Shown: positions 47,754 to 61,617, numbered from the stretch's first letter. The stretch: DNA of 64,000 nucleotides from Malus domestica (GCF_042453785.1 NC_091674.1:26019001-26083000); one strand, 5' to 3'. Notes: generated by a model not told the origin, from the letters alone. Made by a program: numbers and translations.

Positions 47754-49404
47754 TGTGCTCGGATTTTTCTCTGCGATTTTCCGGTGCTTTCCGTCATGTT
47801 TTCTGAGCTTCCAAACAGCTGATTGTGTTGGGGTTAGCGGCGCGACGGAGCTGCCGACGGAAAATTTACCAGCGTTTGAAGCGGAGCCGCAGAGGCCGAT
47901 TCCTCCACTGTTCTTGATGATTCCCTTTTCTTTTTGGGTTGGATTGGGGGTGGGTAAAAGCCCAAATAGTAAAGGGTTTTTTTTCTTTTTTGGGAAAAAG
48001 CCCAATAGTGAAGGTTGATGTCCCTTTTTTTTTTAATTTTCCGTAAAGAATTGTGAGCAAGTGGTGGATTGTCATAGCGGTTAGCAATTTTTTTGTCAAC
48101 CTATTACATTTTGTTTCAAACACTTCTCTTTGTTTTAATGTTGATTAGTGTAGAATACGACATTTAAACACAAAAATAATTGGAAAAATATGTTCAAAAT
48201 TCCACTAAAAGTTTAGTTAATTATGGCGGGCTTGAAATTCAGGTAATTAGAGCATTGATTGTTACAAGTGAGATGAAGTGCTTGCATTTGGAGAATAGAG
48301 TCTCAACATTAGAAATTTAACAACGCAAATTATAACTTATATTAAATTGTTCTAATTTTATGTGGAATGTTCTGGATTCAATGCTCTGAGTTGATGAGTC
48401 TGTTTGGTCATGAGTAGGGTAAAATTCCATGTAACCTCTTCGGACCCAAGAGAGGTGGATAATCGTGGCTTACCACCAGTTGTCCCCTTTTTTTAAGAAA
48501 ACAAAAATTGTTCTAATCCTAAATGCAACTAAACTTTTTGTGATAACATACAACACATGCTTAACATCTTGGTGTTATCTTAGTTGTTCGTCTTATGCCT
48601 TTTATTAATTAATTTTTTTAATTTTCTTCCAATTTTTTTATACCGCGACTTGCAAATCTATTTTAATTTTTTTATAAACATACTTGACAATGTGTTTACT
48701 ATTTTTTTGCCCATATGGTCGTTAGTTATTTTCTTTGTGTGCAAATGGATGAAGAAAAATATAGCACCAAGCAAAGAAAGAAACAACCACCCACACTTGT
48801 AAAATTTCATGGTTCTTTCATGAAAATTGAAAATGGAAAATTTATGAAGTGATATAGAAATGAATATTTTAGGAAGTCCTACATAAAATATCATTTTCTA
48901 ATTTTCAAGGGCAAAACCATTTTTTTTTCGTACATTCTATCGAGCTAATCAATCGTTGAATATGAATATTAAACGTTAGTAGTTTAATTGCTTTTAAATA
49001 ATTTCGAAATTGATGGATAATCATGGTTTGTTATCAATTGTTTCTTTTGACAAGAAAAAAAAAACCTACTTTTAAACAATAGTATAGCATGAGACATAAG
49101 AAAATCTCACTACTCCTCCTTTATTTAGATTAAGATATTAGAAAAAACTAAAAAAAAAATATTAAGATCTATCATTCTAAGTTATTTTTGTAACCCTTTC
49201 AATTTCAATAGACTCTGTAGGTTTATTTCATTCTTTATGGACATCTTGTACACTTGTGACACTGTTTTCAAAATAGAGGTGGGTGTGCCACGTCAATTAC
49301 AGCTTTTCAAGAACTCATTGGTGAAGAAAGGTACGTTGCCTCGGTGTTTCCAATGAGACATTATATATAGTGATTTGAACATGCAGCTAAGGTTGGAGGA
49401 ATTG

Positions 49405-49622
49405 GATGACTTTCGGATTCAATTTGTGGGAATTTTAGGGATCCCCACATCTTTAGCCATTCGTTATGTATCGTGCGGTCAGAAATCATTTGATTTTTTT
49501 TATTTAAAAGTAAATATAAATAGTTTTTTACAAAAACTAGTCGTAAGATGTACGATGAACGACTAGAATGTGAGGATACATAGGAATCCACAAAATGGAT
49601 CCAGAGAGAATCCTCTTCCAAT
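49405..49622. mobile_element. MITE family B, copy 3
   Basis: Outer parts GGATTCAATTTGTGGG and CCACAAAATGGATCC are roughly inverted. The core has CGTTATGTATCGTGCGGTCA, AGAAATCATTTGATT and AAGATGTACGATGAACGACT, the same order as the copies at 26925 and 52925. Confidence 0.65.
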
Positions 49623-49754
49623 GTTGGAGGGCTAGTAAAATCGGATCTCATTTTGAAATTGATTTTCTTGAAGTTTGCTACTACACTACAACATTGGCTT
49701 ATTGGCTTATTCTCTACTGGCTGGTGAATCTCTTAATTGGAACGTACATTGATA

Positions 49755-49897
49755 TCAATTCTAAAGCTTCGAAAAGGAAAAATGAACATCTTCACGATCG
49801 AAGGAAGATATTAATGCTTTTTTGTCAATTTTAAAGCTTCGAAAAGGGAAAATGAACATCTTCACGACCGAAGAAAGACATTGATGTTTTTTTTGTC
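49755..49897. repeat. 70-bp tandem duplication
   Basis: Two units starting at 49755 and 49825 share TAAAGCTTCGAAAAGG, AAAATGAACATCTTCACGA and TTTTTTGTCAA. Confidence 0.85.
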
Positions 49898-50242
49898 AAC
49901 CAACTGAAAGAAAGACATTGATATTATTCTGTTGACCAAGAGGAGGGATTTGCCGCCGTAAGAAATATTGAAAATATTTTCAAGAGATACAAAACATCCT
50001 ATTGTTAAAACATGTAGTTTAGCAATTATAATTATTATTTTTTTCGCTATGTTAATTGTTTTACAAACTATCAAATATAACATATTGAACATGTTATATT
50101 AGCGTAAATTTAAAACACATTACTCATATAAAATCCAGAGTTACATTACCAATCTAACATATCAGATTGTTTGGTGAAAAGAAAACACATTTGAATTACA
50201 GATTGAAATTGCAAATAGCAAAATCAATTTTTTCCTATTCGC

Positions 50243-53200
50243 TCAAAACAGGTACTCAACTAAAGTTGACCTTGAAGAACTAAGCCATGGCACCTGGACT
50301 TTGACCATCTTATCAACGTAATGAAACTTCACTCCCTCCCCATCGATCTTACAAGCAATTGGCTTTTCTGAAGCAAACATTCTCATTTCTCCACAACCCT
50401 TCACTCCAATTCTCACCAAACTAAGGGAATCTTCGTCTTCCTCAAATTCTACTGACTCAATTGCACCGCCAGTGTTAAGCATGTTGACCAATCCAATCGG
50501 AGAAAATTGGATCAGTTTCTTCGGCAAGACCCTCACCGGCGAAACGGTGAGGAGCTCAAAAGTAAAAGGGTCGAGTGAAATCTCTATCTTCTCTGATGGC
50601 TGCAAGAGCTTCAGCTTGTTTTGCTGGAACATGTACACAGCAAATGTGTTCACTCCTTTGATTGAAATTGGATTCTTCCCTTGATTCCATTCGACATCTT
50701 TGGGGCTAGCCAAACAGGTCACAGACTTTGAGCAGTCGGGGGCAATTTTGTTACGCCTGGATTTAGAGCACCATCCTCCGCCTTGACAATTAAAAGCACC
50801 TAAAACTCCAGTGTACTGTAAATACATGCAGGAAAACATTGAGTTGGCACATAACTAAGAAGGGTCAAGCATTTAGGCTAAGGAAATGAATTTCGCCACT
50901 CATTTTCTTCCCCTTTACATTCCTCTCAATCTCTAGCATTTGGATTGAATAAATCAAAGAATGATCAAGGAACATAAATTAATAACGTAGGTGTTCAGAG
51001 GGGTTTGTGAATTTCATTTCCCTAGGGTTATAATGCTAGTTAGCTTTCGAAACATTACTACATTTCGAAAGGAGAAAAGCCAGTGTCAGTGGTCACAATA
51101 CTAACAACCTATAACAGATGTAAGTCACACAAGTACAAGACTTACAACCATAAACAATTGCGAGTTACGCAAGTACTCACTAGTCGTATGACCGACTCTA
51201 GCTTCTCTCAAGGAAATAAGTTTTAAAACATTTATTTTTTCTGTTCAAGCACCGATGTTTATTTCTGTTCTTTAAAAAAATAACACAAGTATATATGTTA
51301 AAATGAAAAAAAAAACAAAAAAAAAGTACTGCGGCGAAATGACTTCCCGTATTTTAAGAGGGTTTCTTACTTTGTTGAGGTTCCATATCTTGAGCATTGT
51401 TTTCCCATCATGCACAGGGTCTTCAAAGAGGCAATCCCTAGAAGGAAGGGCATAGTGTTGGCATCGCAGTACGGACCCATCTGGCAACACCAGGTTCTTA
51501 AGAAGCTTGAAGTTGTGCTTTCCAACAGAGTCACTAATGTAGATTGGTCCTCCAGATATGGCTCTTGATGCAGCATGGAACTCAGCGCACGGGTGTGTCG
51601 ATTGAAACATGTCCCAATCTGGCTGTATGATGTTGCCTATCCAAAGGCTATTGTAGGCACAGTTCACCACGTGACACCCTTGCAACCAATATGTCCCACC
51701 TGCTTGCTCCATCGTCTCAGAACAGAAATCATCTCCTATACAAATAAATAATGTCGTGTAGACGTTAAGAAATTAATTAGACCTGCAAAAAACTGATGAG
51801 AAAATGCAGATTCTTCGCAAAAATTATTTTCAATTTATTCTCTTAACTTGTACCACTCCATTAATTTTCACTCTCAACTTTTATTTCAGCTAATTACAAT
51901 CTTGAAATTTTACAAATAGTCAATTATCTCTCTATTTTTTTATTCAATCAAGATTACATCCAAAATTCCATCTAAATTAGACACGTGTTTTGCCGCATGA
52001 TCACCATTCTTCCTCCATTGAGGTTGAACACGATCACCATTCTTCCTCCATTGAGGTTAAATAAGACTTTCACCTCACTAAAACCCCTCACGTGAACCCA
52101 ATTCTTCTTTGTACAGGTTTGATATTGGCCATAGTATAGCAACGAATAGTTAAGAGCGGCAAAATGATGTTTTCACCCTCTTGAGTGGCTCACAATTTGT
52201 CCACGTGACAACATTTAGACGGAAGTGTAAACTCTAACAACGGGAAAAGATAATTGGTTATTTATAAAAATTCAAAAGAATAATGGACTAAAATAGAAGT
52301 TCACAATGAAAATTGACAACTTACAAGTTCGGGATATAAATCAGCACAAACCTCAAATAAAATTCAGAGTGCAGAATACCTGCTTGGAATATAAAGAATC
52401 TACGTACCAACAAGTCCAAGGGCTATGGCCTCCGTTCCGAGGTACATAAAGTCATTGCTGTGCTGCATGCTAGCAATCACTCCATTGCCATTGAAATGCT
52501 TCCTCACAGAAGCAGTCAGTGCCTTGTAATATGCTTTAGCCAGCTCAACCTGACCGCCAAAATCCTCGGATAACATCTCAAGCAACTGCACCATGGTATG
52601 AAATGCTTCAACTAGAAATTAAATCTCACGATATAACTTCCCAATCTGATATACAAATTCATCTTTGCAATCTGACATTTCCAATGATGATGTTTTTTTG
52701 GGCACTACAAATGGTGCACTAGTGACCCGTTAGTAATAATGGACTGTTGACCACTTATACACCTTTATTTGTGACTATTGATCCCCAATAGTCACCTTTG
52801 CTAATAGTAACTAGTACCATTAGTCACCATTTAGTCAATGTAGAGTTAGTGACACCTAGGGTATATAGTGACTCTTTTTGTTAGTGACAAAAAGAGTACC
52901 TAACGAAAACTGACAATGAAGCGGTTAGAAATCAGTTTTCGTTAGGTACTATTTATATTTAATTTTAAATTTTAAGTTTTGAAATGATTTCTAACCGCAC
53001 AATGTACAATGAACGATCGCGATCATAGGATCCCAGAGAAAGGATCATTTTCCGTCACCAACTATCATAAACTTGGTGACAAGACAATAAATTTGAGAAA
53101 GTACCAACAGTCATAAATAAACGTGAGAAAATACCGATATACTCTCTAATGGTTAGGTAACTGTGAAAAAGGCCATGTTTTCTACTAATGTTGTCTCTAA

Positions 53201-54960
53201 GTTCATCTTGATTTGCGGAGGATAGAAATTCAACATCATATAGTAATGACGATGTAAACTAGGTTAATTGGTGTCGATAAACTCATAAAATGTCGCATGA
53301 CAATATCAAACACTATTAAGTAAGGCATGTGACTCGTGTCCAAGTAATTAAGTTATAGAGGCAATAAATTATTGTAATGGTTCCCCCCATGCGTGTTAAA
53401 AAATATAGTCACTGATGCCCTAGTGGATAGGATGTTGGTTTCCGCCTATGATTGCTTGATTCGAAACTCCATCTTTCTTAAATTATTGTAGTAATTAAGT
53501 TATAGAGGAAATAAATTATTGTAATAGTTTCCGTCCATGCGTGTTCAAAAGTATAATCCCTTGTGTCCTAGTGGATAGGACGTTGGTTTCCATCCATGAG
53601 TGCCTGATTTGAAACTCCATCTTTCTTATATTATTGTAATAGTTTACACTCACCCTCCCTTTAGTAATAATAAAGTTTAAAAAAAGAGTTGCAAGAGGCA
53701 AATAACAATACCGTAATTAATAAAATAGTATGTAAACAACAAAAGAGAGCTTACGTTTATGACATCAACCTTGACACCATCAATCCCCACCGACTGAAGA
53801 TGAGAGTGAATCCCCTCATATAACTTGTGGGCCACCTCCGGCAGAACCAACCCAACTCCATTCCTCACAATCTTCTCCACCGCCGGGTCCTCCATTGTCC
53901 TCCGCAATCCCGGAGACAACTTAGGACTAACCATCCTGCACTCTTCGGGCATCCCTGGACTATTAATCCCAGGCCTAATCCCACCCCAATACCCACAAAG
54001 CGCATGCCACACATACACATGCTCCACACTCCCAAATTCCTCCTTCAAATCCTTTACAAAGCCACCCAAGCCCTTGCCAGACGCCCCCTCATAGTCCTTA
54101 AATTTATAATTCTCTTTAAAACTAATCAGCCTGCATGGCATTTGTTCCCCAGCTGATATCCTGGCCATGCCTTCTTGGCCCTCCACTGAGTCCTCGTCAA
54201 GACTGATTGATTGCCACCCGTCATCAATGAGGACCAGTCCTGGAGGGCACCCACCCTCCACCAGGCCCTTCACACCTTCCCACACCCCTCTGGGGTGCAC
54301 CATAAGATAGAATGCATCCCACGTACACCACCCAAACTTGTCCACTATTTTTGGTACAGTTTTTTCCTCTAGGAGCTTGAACTTCCCCAAGTGGGCCCTC
54401 ACCACCTTCATTGCCTCCTTGACCAAGCTATACGGGTCATCACCGCCAACTTGCATGTACAAGCAGCTCCTGAAGCTCGATGCGCTGACACGTGTCGAGC
54501 CGCTTTCCATGCAAATGTCCACGTAGTCATCGTTTGCATGACTCGGTTGGAGAGAGGCTCTGAAGGGTCCTTCCAGAAGTGGAAGAATCACAACGTAAGG
54601 GAGCCCGGAGTCGTTTTTGTCCAAGAGCATCATCTGGGTCTCGTGCTCCAAGTCGTTTCCGGTGGTTCCGGTACATCGGGTGGCCCACCAGACCTTGAAC
54701 CGGAATATGCTCATGAACTTGATCTCAGTGAGTTTTCCGATGTGGACCACGTGGCGGCTCCTGGGCTCGTCGGCGTCGAAGCCAAGGAAGCAGCCGGAGG
54801 GGGTCTTGTTAAAAGGTGACAGGGTAGCTGTGATGTTGAGAGGGACTTCAGTGAGGATTGGGTGGCCATTAGCGAGAAGGTTGGATCCTTTGAGAGTAAT
54901 TGGGAGTGGTGACGTGTCATTCACAAGGGCTACGTTAATCTTAGTTATGCTTGAAGCCAT
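50243..54960 (-). CDS. RS5: Raffinose synthase family protein (galactinol-sucrose galactosyltransferase, RS5-like)
   Basis: Cytosolic glycoside hydrolase family 36-type enzyme that transfers galactose from galactinol to sucrose, making raffinose for stress protection and transport. Four exons on the minus strand: 53755-54960, 52408-52585, 51371-51735, 50243-50815. Phases join to 773 residues, the normal length. Exon 1 has [40 protein letters not shown] and [13 protein letters not shown], ending [11 protein letters not shown] with the presumed catalytic aspartate in KVDVI. Exon 2 has [20 protein letters not shown]. Exon 3 starts GDDF, carrying the second acidic residues, and has [20 protein letters not shown]. 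Exon 4 runs from [16 protein letters not shown] to the terminal EYLF. It lacks the extra insert of stachyose synthases as I recall them, favouring raffinose synthase. It looks intact. Intron 1 holds repeats. Confidence 0.95.
52925..53055. mobile_element. MITE family B, partial copy 4 (galactosyltransferase intron 1)
   Basis: GTTAGGTACTATTTATATTT, AATGATTTCTAACCGCACAA and TGTACAATGAACGATCG, then a GGATCC word, match the other family B copies. It is preceded by GTACCTAACGAAAACTGA, the inverse of CAGTTTTCGTTAGGTAC, so the left part forms a hairpin. Confidence 0.55.
53343..53640. repeat. 147-bp tandem duplication containing a tRNA-like SINE head
   Basis: Units start at 53343 and 53490 (AGTAATTAAGTTATAGAGG). 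Each carries CCTAGTGGATAGGA(T/C)GTTGG and GATT(C/T)GAAACTCCATC, resembling RNA polymerase III box A and box B of a SINE. It lies in intron 1 of the galactosyltransferase gene. Confidence 0.75.
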
Positions 54961-55083
54961 GGAAAGCTAGCTAGCTTGTTTTTTCTCTGAAATCGATAAG
55001 GTCGGATTGACCAAAACAAAAAGGTTGGAGATGAAGATTGAGAGTGATTGCGGTAGGTTGGCGATAGAAGTAGTAGGGGGAGG

Positions 55084-55092
55084 ATTATAAAG
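55084..55092 (-). promoter_or_regulatory. Possible TATA box of the raffinose synthase family gene
   Basis: TTTATAATCC on the minus strand, about 125 bases upstream of the start codon at 54960. The spacing is reasonable; no other support. Confidence 0.35.
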
Positions 55093-55296
55093 AGAGATGT
55101 TTTGTAAAGAGATTATGATAGCTTGGTTATAACACTCGTAACTATAAGGGGAGGAATGACATAGGCACATTGGGTGAATATAATATCTTATAAAATATAC
55201 ATGGAATTCCTCTTCTAATATCCACAGATTTTTTTTTTTTTTTTTTGCGATATATATAAAACGCCACACGTAGTAACAGTGGACGAATATGTGCAT

Positions 55297-57535
55297 TCTC
55301 TCAAGAGGAATACAATTATTCTCTTATACAATTTATGTATGTGATGCTAACACTGATACTTTTGTGATATACACTTAATAAGAAATAGTTAAATTGGAAT
55401 AACACTGATACTTTTGTGATATACACTTAATAAGAAATGGTTAAATTAAAGACAGTATCAATGATATTGGTGGTGGTCACTAAAATTTTAAGCTTCTTTA
55501 GATAGAGCCCTTACTCATGATTTTTATATAAAAAGCCACCTATCTATAAACATTCAACATACGCTTACATTCACGCCTTTGTGGATGAACTCATTCTTCT
55601 AGTTGTAGATAACGTATATTCAACATATAGTTTTCATAGTTGGAATCGTTCAATCTCTTAATCTTTATTTGAAGATACTAGGGCGTTAAGGTGACTCCTT
55701 AACTTCGTCGAAGAAAGTGAGAGAAAGAGCATAGCCTAGGAATGAACCATATTGAGCCGGCGATGTCAGAGAAAGAGGGAAGGTGAACCAGACCATAGGG
55801 ATCTCCTGACACCTTGGATCCGCTTACTCGCATTGCAAGACTCTAAGTCGTGTGACTCATGTCCCACATCCCTTGCATCTAGCTCAAGGCTCTGATATTA
55901 AAATGATTGTATTTCTGCTCAGTGAGACGATACAGACATGAAAGGTTTAAGCTAAGCTTCAAGGCAATTTCTCTATAAGGCCCTGGTGCTTCAATCTCTT
56001 TCATCCTTACAAAAAGTCATTTTAATTGGTGATCGTTTAGCTATCCAAATGTATTAAATATACAAAAGATGTGGGTCAATATATTTGGATGACTAACTAT
56101 CACCAATGTGAATAATTTTATGTATAGATGATCTTCATGAAGATTAAGAGATTAAGCAGTTTTAATTATGAAGTTTCTACATAAGATACCTTATTCGTGA
56201 GTGGAAGAATAAGCTCATCTCCCTTAAAAAATGGTATCGACCAACCGAGAACCCTCCAACTTATGCCACATAATATGCAAGTATTTGCAACTCATGCTAC
56301 AACCCTTCTATCATTTTCTCACCCAGAACCCTTCAATTTCAATCCTAATAACCACATAATACGGGCATTAAATTCTGATTACTCCTTACATTTTTCCTTT
56401 TTAAGCTACCTATAATTATATAGTTCGAATTATCCAATACTCGAGCGCTATAAAATTTTGGAAGGAGTTTGCTCCAAATTAACTACCACATGTAATCCAA
56501 CACATGATGGAACAAATTAAGTAGACAAAGTGGTACGTAGTGTCTATTGTCTGCTAGCTCGATGAAGACACGTGTGTGACAAAGATGTTGCTCTCAAAAT
56601 TTCAACGACTTTATCCATGCATGGTAAACACGAGCTAATGCCACACAGACACATCAGCCTACACATGGCATTCCAATAGCTTCTCCACACACTCCCACGT
56701 CCAAAAGCCCACCGCCCACAGCGTTGCTTAACACCTCAGCACATTGTCATGATTTGGCTATTTTTATAACCGATAATACCAGAGAGATCAAATTTAGAAG
56801 ATAAATTTACAAACTAAATGATAGGTTATCAATAAGAATAAACACATTTACCAGTTTGTAAGTAATAAACTAATAATCAATTTTCATGTCCTTTAGTTTT
56901 CAAAATTTTATCTACAAATTTAGTCTCTTTAACATTACTCTTTTAAAATACTAGTAGATTGCGGGGCTCGTTAAAGAAGTGTTAATAAAATAGTTAAAAG
57001 GGTTTCTGTTGAAAACGTTTTTATAGCTAATTCTACTAAAATACAAGTAAAATCTGAAGAAGAAAAAACTTCTTAAAGGAAGTATTTTAAATACTTTCTA
57101 AATTTTGAAAATATTACACTAAAAATAATTTTAATTCTTTTAAAAGTACTTCTAAACAAATCCGAGTCTACCAGTATTCTGAACATAGCCTTGGTGATTA
57201 ATATACTCCTTCTTAATCCATTGTGTCTCAGATCACAATTTTCTACTCTTTTTGAGTATAGGTTAGTACCTATTAAATGCCGCTTGTATTTTTTTAACAA
57301 ATAATATTATCTACACTAAGAAGATGGGAGGTGGAATAAGCCTCACAATTGACTTACAATAATATGATTCAAATTCGCCTTTAACAAGAATTGATCTTAA
57401 GATATTTAACTTATAAGTGTGGATGAATATCACTAGACCATAAGTAAATAGTATTGTATTAAAAAACAATAACTATTCTCCTATCAGAAAAGAAAAAAGT
57501 TTAAAGGGCTTAAGGCTGGCCCAGTTATAGTCAAA
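55297..57535. other. Intergenic, no recognised gene
   Basis: Between divergent galactosyltransferase and OCRE/G-patch genes. It holds a 52-bp tandem duplication (55349-55452). Short ORFs show no family features. Confidence 0.45.
55349..55452. repeat. 52-bp tandem duplication
   Basis: Units at 55349 and 55401 begin AACACTGATACTTTTGTGAT and are nearly identical. Confidence 0.9.
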
Positions 57536-57676
57536 ATGGCCCAACTTGAGCCCAAATTCATCATCTTACCCGCCTTTGGCAGGCAGTTCGTGCGAGCACA
57601 CCGTCGTAGAAACCCACCTAGGCCGCTCCGACGGGTCTCTGCTGCTCTCGAAACATGCACGTATAGAACAAATCAA

Positions 57677-60478
57677 ATGGCGAGTCCGAGTCCCTCAGAA
57701 TCCGACCCGCAAGACGCCCACAACTCCTTTGTTTGGGAGGAAAGCTCTCAGCTCTATTTCCATGCCGGCAGTGGATTTTACCACGACCCAACAGCCGGCT
57801 GGTACTACAGCACCCGAGATGGCCTTTACTACAAGTTCGAAGATGGAAATTACGTCCTTCTTCCCTCTCCCCAGGTACCCTCTTTCGCTTTCCGCTCTTT
57901 TAAATCTTGGGCTGATTGAAATTTTTGAACTTGTTATTGGTGTTTTTTAAATTTATGATTTTTGTTTCTTCTTCTATCTGTCTGGTATTAGGTGGAGTGA
58001 TTTGTAGTTTGGTTGGAAAATTATTTTCAGGATGGTAATTTGGAAAATCCCAATCAAGAATATCAATTTTCACATGAAAATCCACGCATACAAACTGTTC
58101 CGCAGGAACCCAATGAAGTTGCAGGTGTGCCATTGCAATTCCTATTGCTTTCTGTTTTTGTGCGTGTATATATATGCGTGTGTGTATGAATTTATATATA
58201 TAAATATATATTGATTTACTACTATTGGAGCATATTCAAAGTTTTAGACTTTTAGTCTTTTGGACATGTAATGTTGATCTTTGGTTTGGGGCAGTGAACT
58301 AGTTGTTTTGTAAACAGGGGATACAGATTGCCGTAGTAGCAGTGATGTACCCGGAATTCCCCCTCCTGCCTCGGAATGGTATTGTTGCTCTCGTGTTGCT
58401 CTCCCTTCTTAGTTTGATTGATTGGTTAAATGTTTTCCTAACTCGTGTTTTATTCTTTTTTATAGGTTGGAAGATACGCTTATTGATCTTTTCTTGACGG
58501 GTTATTCCAATTTAAAACCCAATGCTGCTGATGATATGACATTGTTTCCTGAAACAGATGTTGAGTTGCGAGCAGACGGTTTGTCCTGAATTCTGCTATC
58601 CATTTTTTTTTATAGAAGATTGCTGTGGTTGGAGCAGGATTTAAATGGTTTTGTTTGGTGTAGTTGCAGGGAACAGTGATAGTCAGGAGCTCAATGAACG
58701 TGAATTGACTCCCGAGGACCTTGATGCTGCAATTAAGTCAAAAGAAAACGTCTCTGATGAAGGTATTGCAACAATGTTGCGGCTCGTTTCTGATGACTTG
58801 ATATCCACTTTCATTTCAATAAGTAGCAAGTAGGTAATCTGTAGGACTTTTGGTCTGTCTGCCTTTCACTACTATATAAATATACGTAAGCGATCATACC
58901 CCAACAATATTGAAACATATAAGCATATCTGGCACAGGTGCTTCATGGGATGAAGAGAACTGGCGAGCACAGTATGGTCAGGTCATTCAATCTGAAGAAG
59001 TGTCTATCCCAGAGTCTTCCCTTGTGAGTTTATGGGACTGGGAAATGATCACAAAGCCCAGAAAGGATGGAAAAGGTCAGGAAGCGAGGCTTGTTGGGAG
59101 ATTAATGAGACAGTCTGCTAAGCTTCATCCTTCTATGCCTTCTGGTGGTGGCCGTCTAAAAACTGCTCCAATATGTGAAGTACATCTTGATCTGGTACGA
59201 GTTATAACAGGTTTGCATTTTCCTCTAACATAAGACCTACTTGTATTTTGTTTTGTGCTGTGTTCTGCCTGCTTTTTTCAGTTACCAATTGCAAAATTTG
59301 ATTGTTACTTGCAACGACCTTCTTGTGATTCTTTCAGGACAAATCTATAAATTGCGGAGTCCCAGTAGACGATACCTATCTTCCTTGCCAACTTATGATT
59401 CTTCAAATCCAACAAAAGATTGGGGCTTCCCTGAATTATCAGTCAACAAACAAATTCTCCCCAGCTCTAAATCCAGTGTAAACTGTGAATCAGAAACTTT
59501 AGATGGAGCGGCAGTTAGCAAAGATTCATCTCTGTTGTGTGGCCAAACATACGAAAAGGTAACTTATGCATGTTCAATTGCTGAAATTTTACCCTTGTTA
59601 AATATCATTTTTTAATTAGTCCACGTAGAGCTTTGAAGTTTTTCCTTTGACATAAGCAATGCTACATAAGCAGTCCCATTACGTCAATAGATAACTTTCA
59701 ACTTCAAGGAAGATGGTTTTAGACTATCGCTCGTATCCTTGTTTGTCAAGTAATTACTAGTCAGGTGCAAGAGGCTCATACCTGAGTCTGTCAAACTGTT
59801 AACGAGTTTGGGCTGAGTGATTTAATCCTCATTTGCCTATTCTCGTCTATATGAATCTGCATGTCCCTGATAATTTGTCTCCCGTCAATTTGACAGCATG
59901 AGAGCTATGCATATAAGGATAGAGCTGCTGATAGAAGAGCCTTGCACGGTGGTTTCGGAGTGGGTCCAGGACAAAAGAATTCAATAGTTGGTGATAGTGA
60001 TCTACCAGATGTCTCTACGGAGGAAGCCGCGGCAGAGGCCTTGAACATGTCATTTGGAGAGGGCAGTTATGCGAGAAAAATTCTAGAAAGCATGGGCTGG
60101 AAAGAGGTATTTGAATTTCTTAATGGTATAGAGCTGCCCATTAAATTATGGATATAAGCTTAGAAATGGCATAGAGCTGTCCAGTGAATACAAGACCCGT
60201 TTACTTGTTTTAAACTCGTATAGCAACGTATCTCCTGGTTCGCTCGGTGTCTTAATTCGGTGATAGCCATGTTTGTTCGCCATTTACTTTGTTCATTGCC
60301 GTTTTTAAGCCTTGCTCATCTTTTGCCCCTCCGATTCGAATGTGCGCAGGGAGAAACGCTTGGCAAAACTACAAATGGATTGGCGGAACCTATTCAGGCA
60401 CACGGCAACATTGGTAGTGCTGGATTAGGGTGGCCTCAGGGAAGAAGATTTACGCACCACGACAGCAGGGCCTTGTAA
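57677..60478 (+). CDS. OCRE and G-patch domain nuclear protein
   Basis: Probable RNA-processing factor. OCRE domains bind splicing partners, and G-patches typically recruit DEAH helicases. Nine exons: 57677-57874, 58031-58124, 58318-58378, 58466-58578, 58670-58762, 58938-59210, 59338-59558, 59897-60106, 60350-60478. All phases join, giving 463 residues. The OCRE repeats are at residues 18-60 (SFVWEESSQLYFHAGSGFYH, DPTAGWYYSTRDGLYYKFED). An acidic linker precedes GASWDEENWRAQYG. The C-terminal G-patch begins EEAAAEALNMSFGEGSYARK and continues ILESMGWKEGETLGK and GNIGSAGLGWPQG. The layout recalls AGGF1-like proteins, but I cannot confirm an FHA domain in the middle. An upstream in-frame ATG (57536) exists; MASPSPSESD is the more natural start. 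No defect seen. Confidence 0.9.
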
Positions 60479-60647
60479 ATTTACTAAATTATGAATGTCT
60501 TTTGTTGGCTTCCGACGGTTGCTTAGATAACACAGCTTTTCAATTCCAATCAACGAAGAACTGTGCTGTTTCTTGGTGCATTTGTGACAAAGGACCATTT
60601 ATTTGCATGTACATATCTTGGCATCGAAAATGTCTGTGTAGTTAAGC

Positions 60648-60993
60648 ATTGCAAGGCCATTCTACACGTTCATTGACGAACTTTTCGTTACGCTTTTATC
60701 AAATTAGAGTGCCAATAACAGCTCCTAGAAATATAACTCATATTACATTAGCACTAAGAGATAGTTTCATTATTATCCAGTGCTTGAGGACATTATGAGT
60801 GACAGCTCTTTTTAAACGTGATTGCAAGGTCATTCTACACGTTCATTGATGAACTTTTCGTTACGGTTTTATCAAATTAGAGTGTCAATAACAGCTTCTA
60901 AAAAAATAACTCATTTTACCTTAGCACTAGGAGATAGTTTCATTATTATCCACTACTTGAAGACATTAAGTGACAGCTCTTTTTAAACGTGAT
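60648..60993. repeat. 173-bp tandem duplication downstream of the OCRE/G-patch gene
   Basis: Two units starting at 60648 and 60821 (ATTGCAAGG-CATTCTACACG) are about 90% identical to the end word GACAGCTCTTTTTAAACGTG. They may lie in or just beyond the 3' UTR. Confidence 0.9.
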
Positions 60994-61617
60994 CTTCAAT
61001 ATTTGTTCAGTATTAGTGCTTCGAGTTTGAACTGAGACTATTATGCTTACTTTTCAGCCATCTCCGGTAAATGGGTCGGTTTTACGAGTTTGGTTCAATT
61101 TCAATCGGTTTTTTGAGTTTGCGTCGATTTCTATCTCACCTGTTAAATCAATGGTTGTTCAAATCCAACCCCTTATGCCAATGGATCACTCAATTCTAAT
61201 CAAATATGCTAATCGGTCATCTGTTTCATCCTTTAACAGTCGTTCGCAATTCTTTTTTAAAATTTAAAGTTTCGCCCGTTAGTATCGTAATCCTCATCAT
61301 CAATATCCATTTGCATTAGGCATAAACAAAAATCATTTGTTTACTATAATCATGCAAACACCCAGACTCACCATTCAATTCATTATATAATCAAAGCAAA
61401 GATACACATACACATAATTTTTAGTACCAAATAAATAAAAACCCTACTTGAAGTTTAGAAAAAGGTACGATTCCTCAATCGAGAGAGATGCACACCTAAC
61501 AAAAAATATAAGCTTCAAAGGCCTAACACTGTACCATCACCTGAAGACTGCAAAGACACGAGAGTGGCCCCTACTAAAAATTGGAAAGAAAGAGAGGATC
61601 AAGAAGGATTGCCGACC
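60994..61617. other. Intergenic, no recognised gene
   Basis: AT-rich DNA between the OCRE/G-patch gene and the cystatin-like repeats. Short plus ORFs at 61043 and 61448 are not recognised. Confidence 0.4.

Larger units (their letters stand above)
48006..50242. other. Intergenic between DUF1421 and raffinose synthase family genes
   Basis: AT-rich and non-coding apart from a family B MITE near 49405 and a 70-bp tandem duplication at 49755. The left end is the DUF1421 promoter side and the right end the 3' flank of the galactosyltransferase gene. Confidence 0.5.

Noticed and set aside
54391-54970. Plus-strand ORFs of 117-142 codons opposite the raffinose synthase exon 1
   Set aside because: Antisense shadows of a conserved exon.
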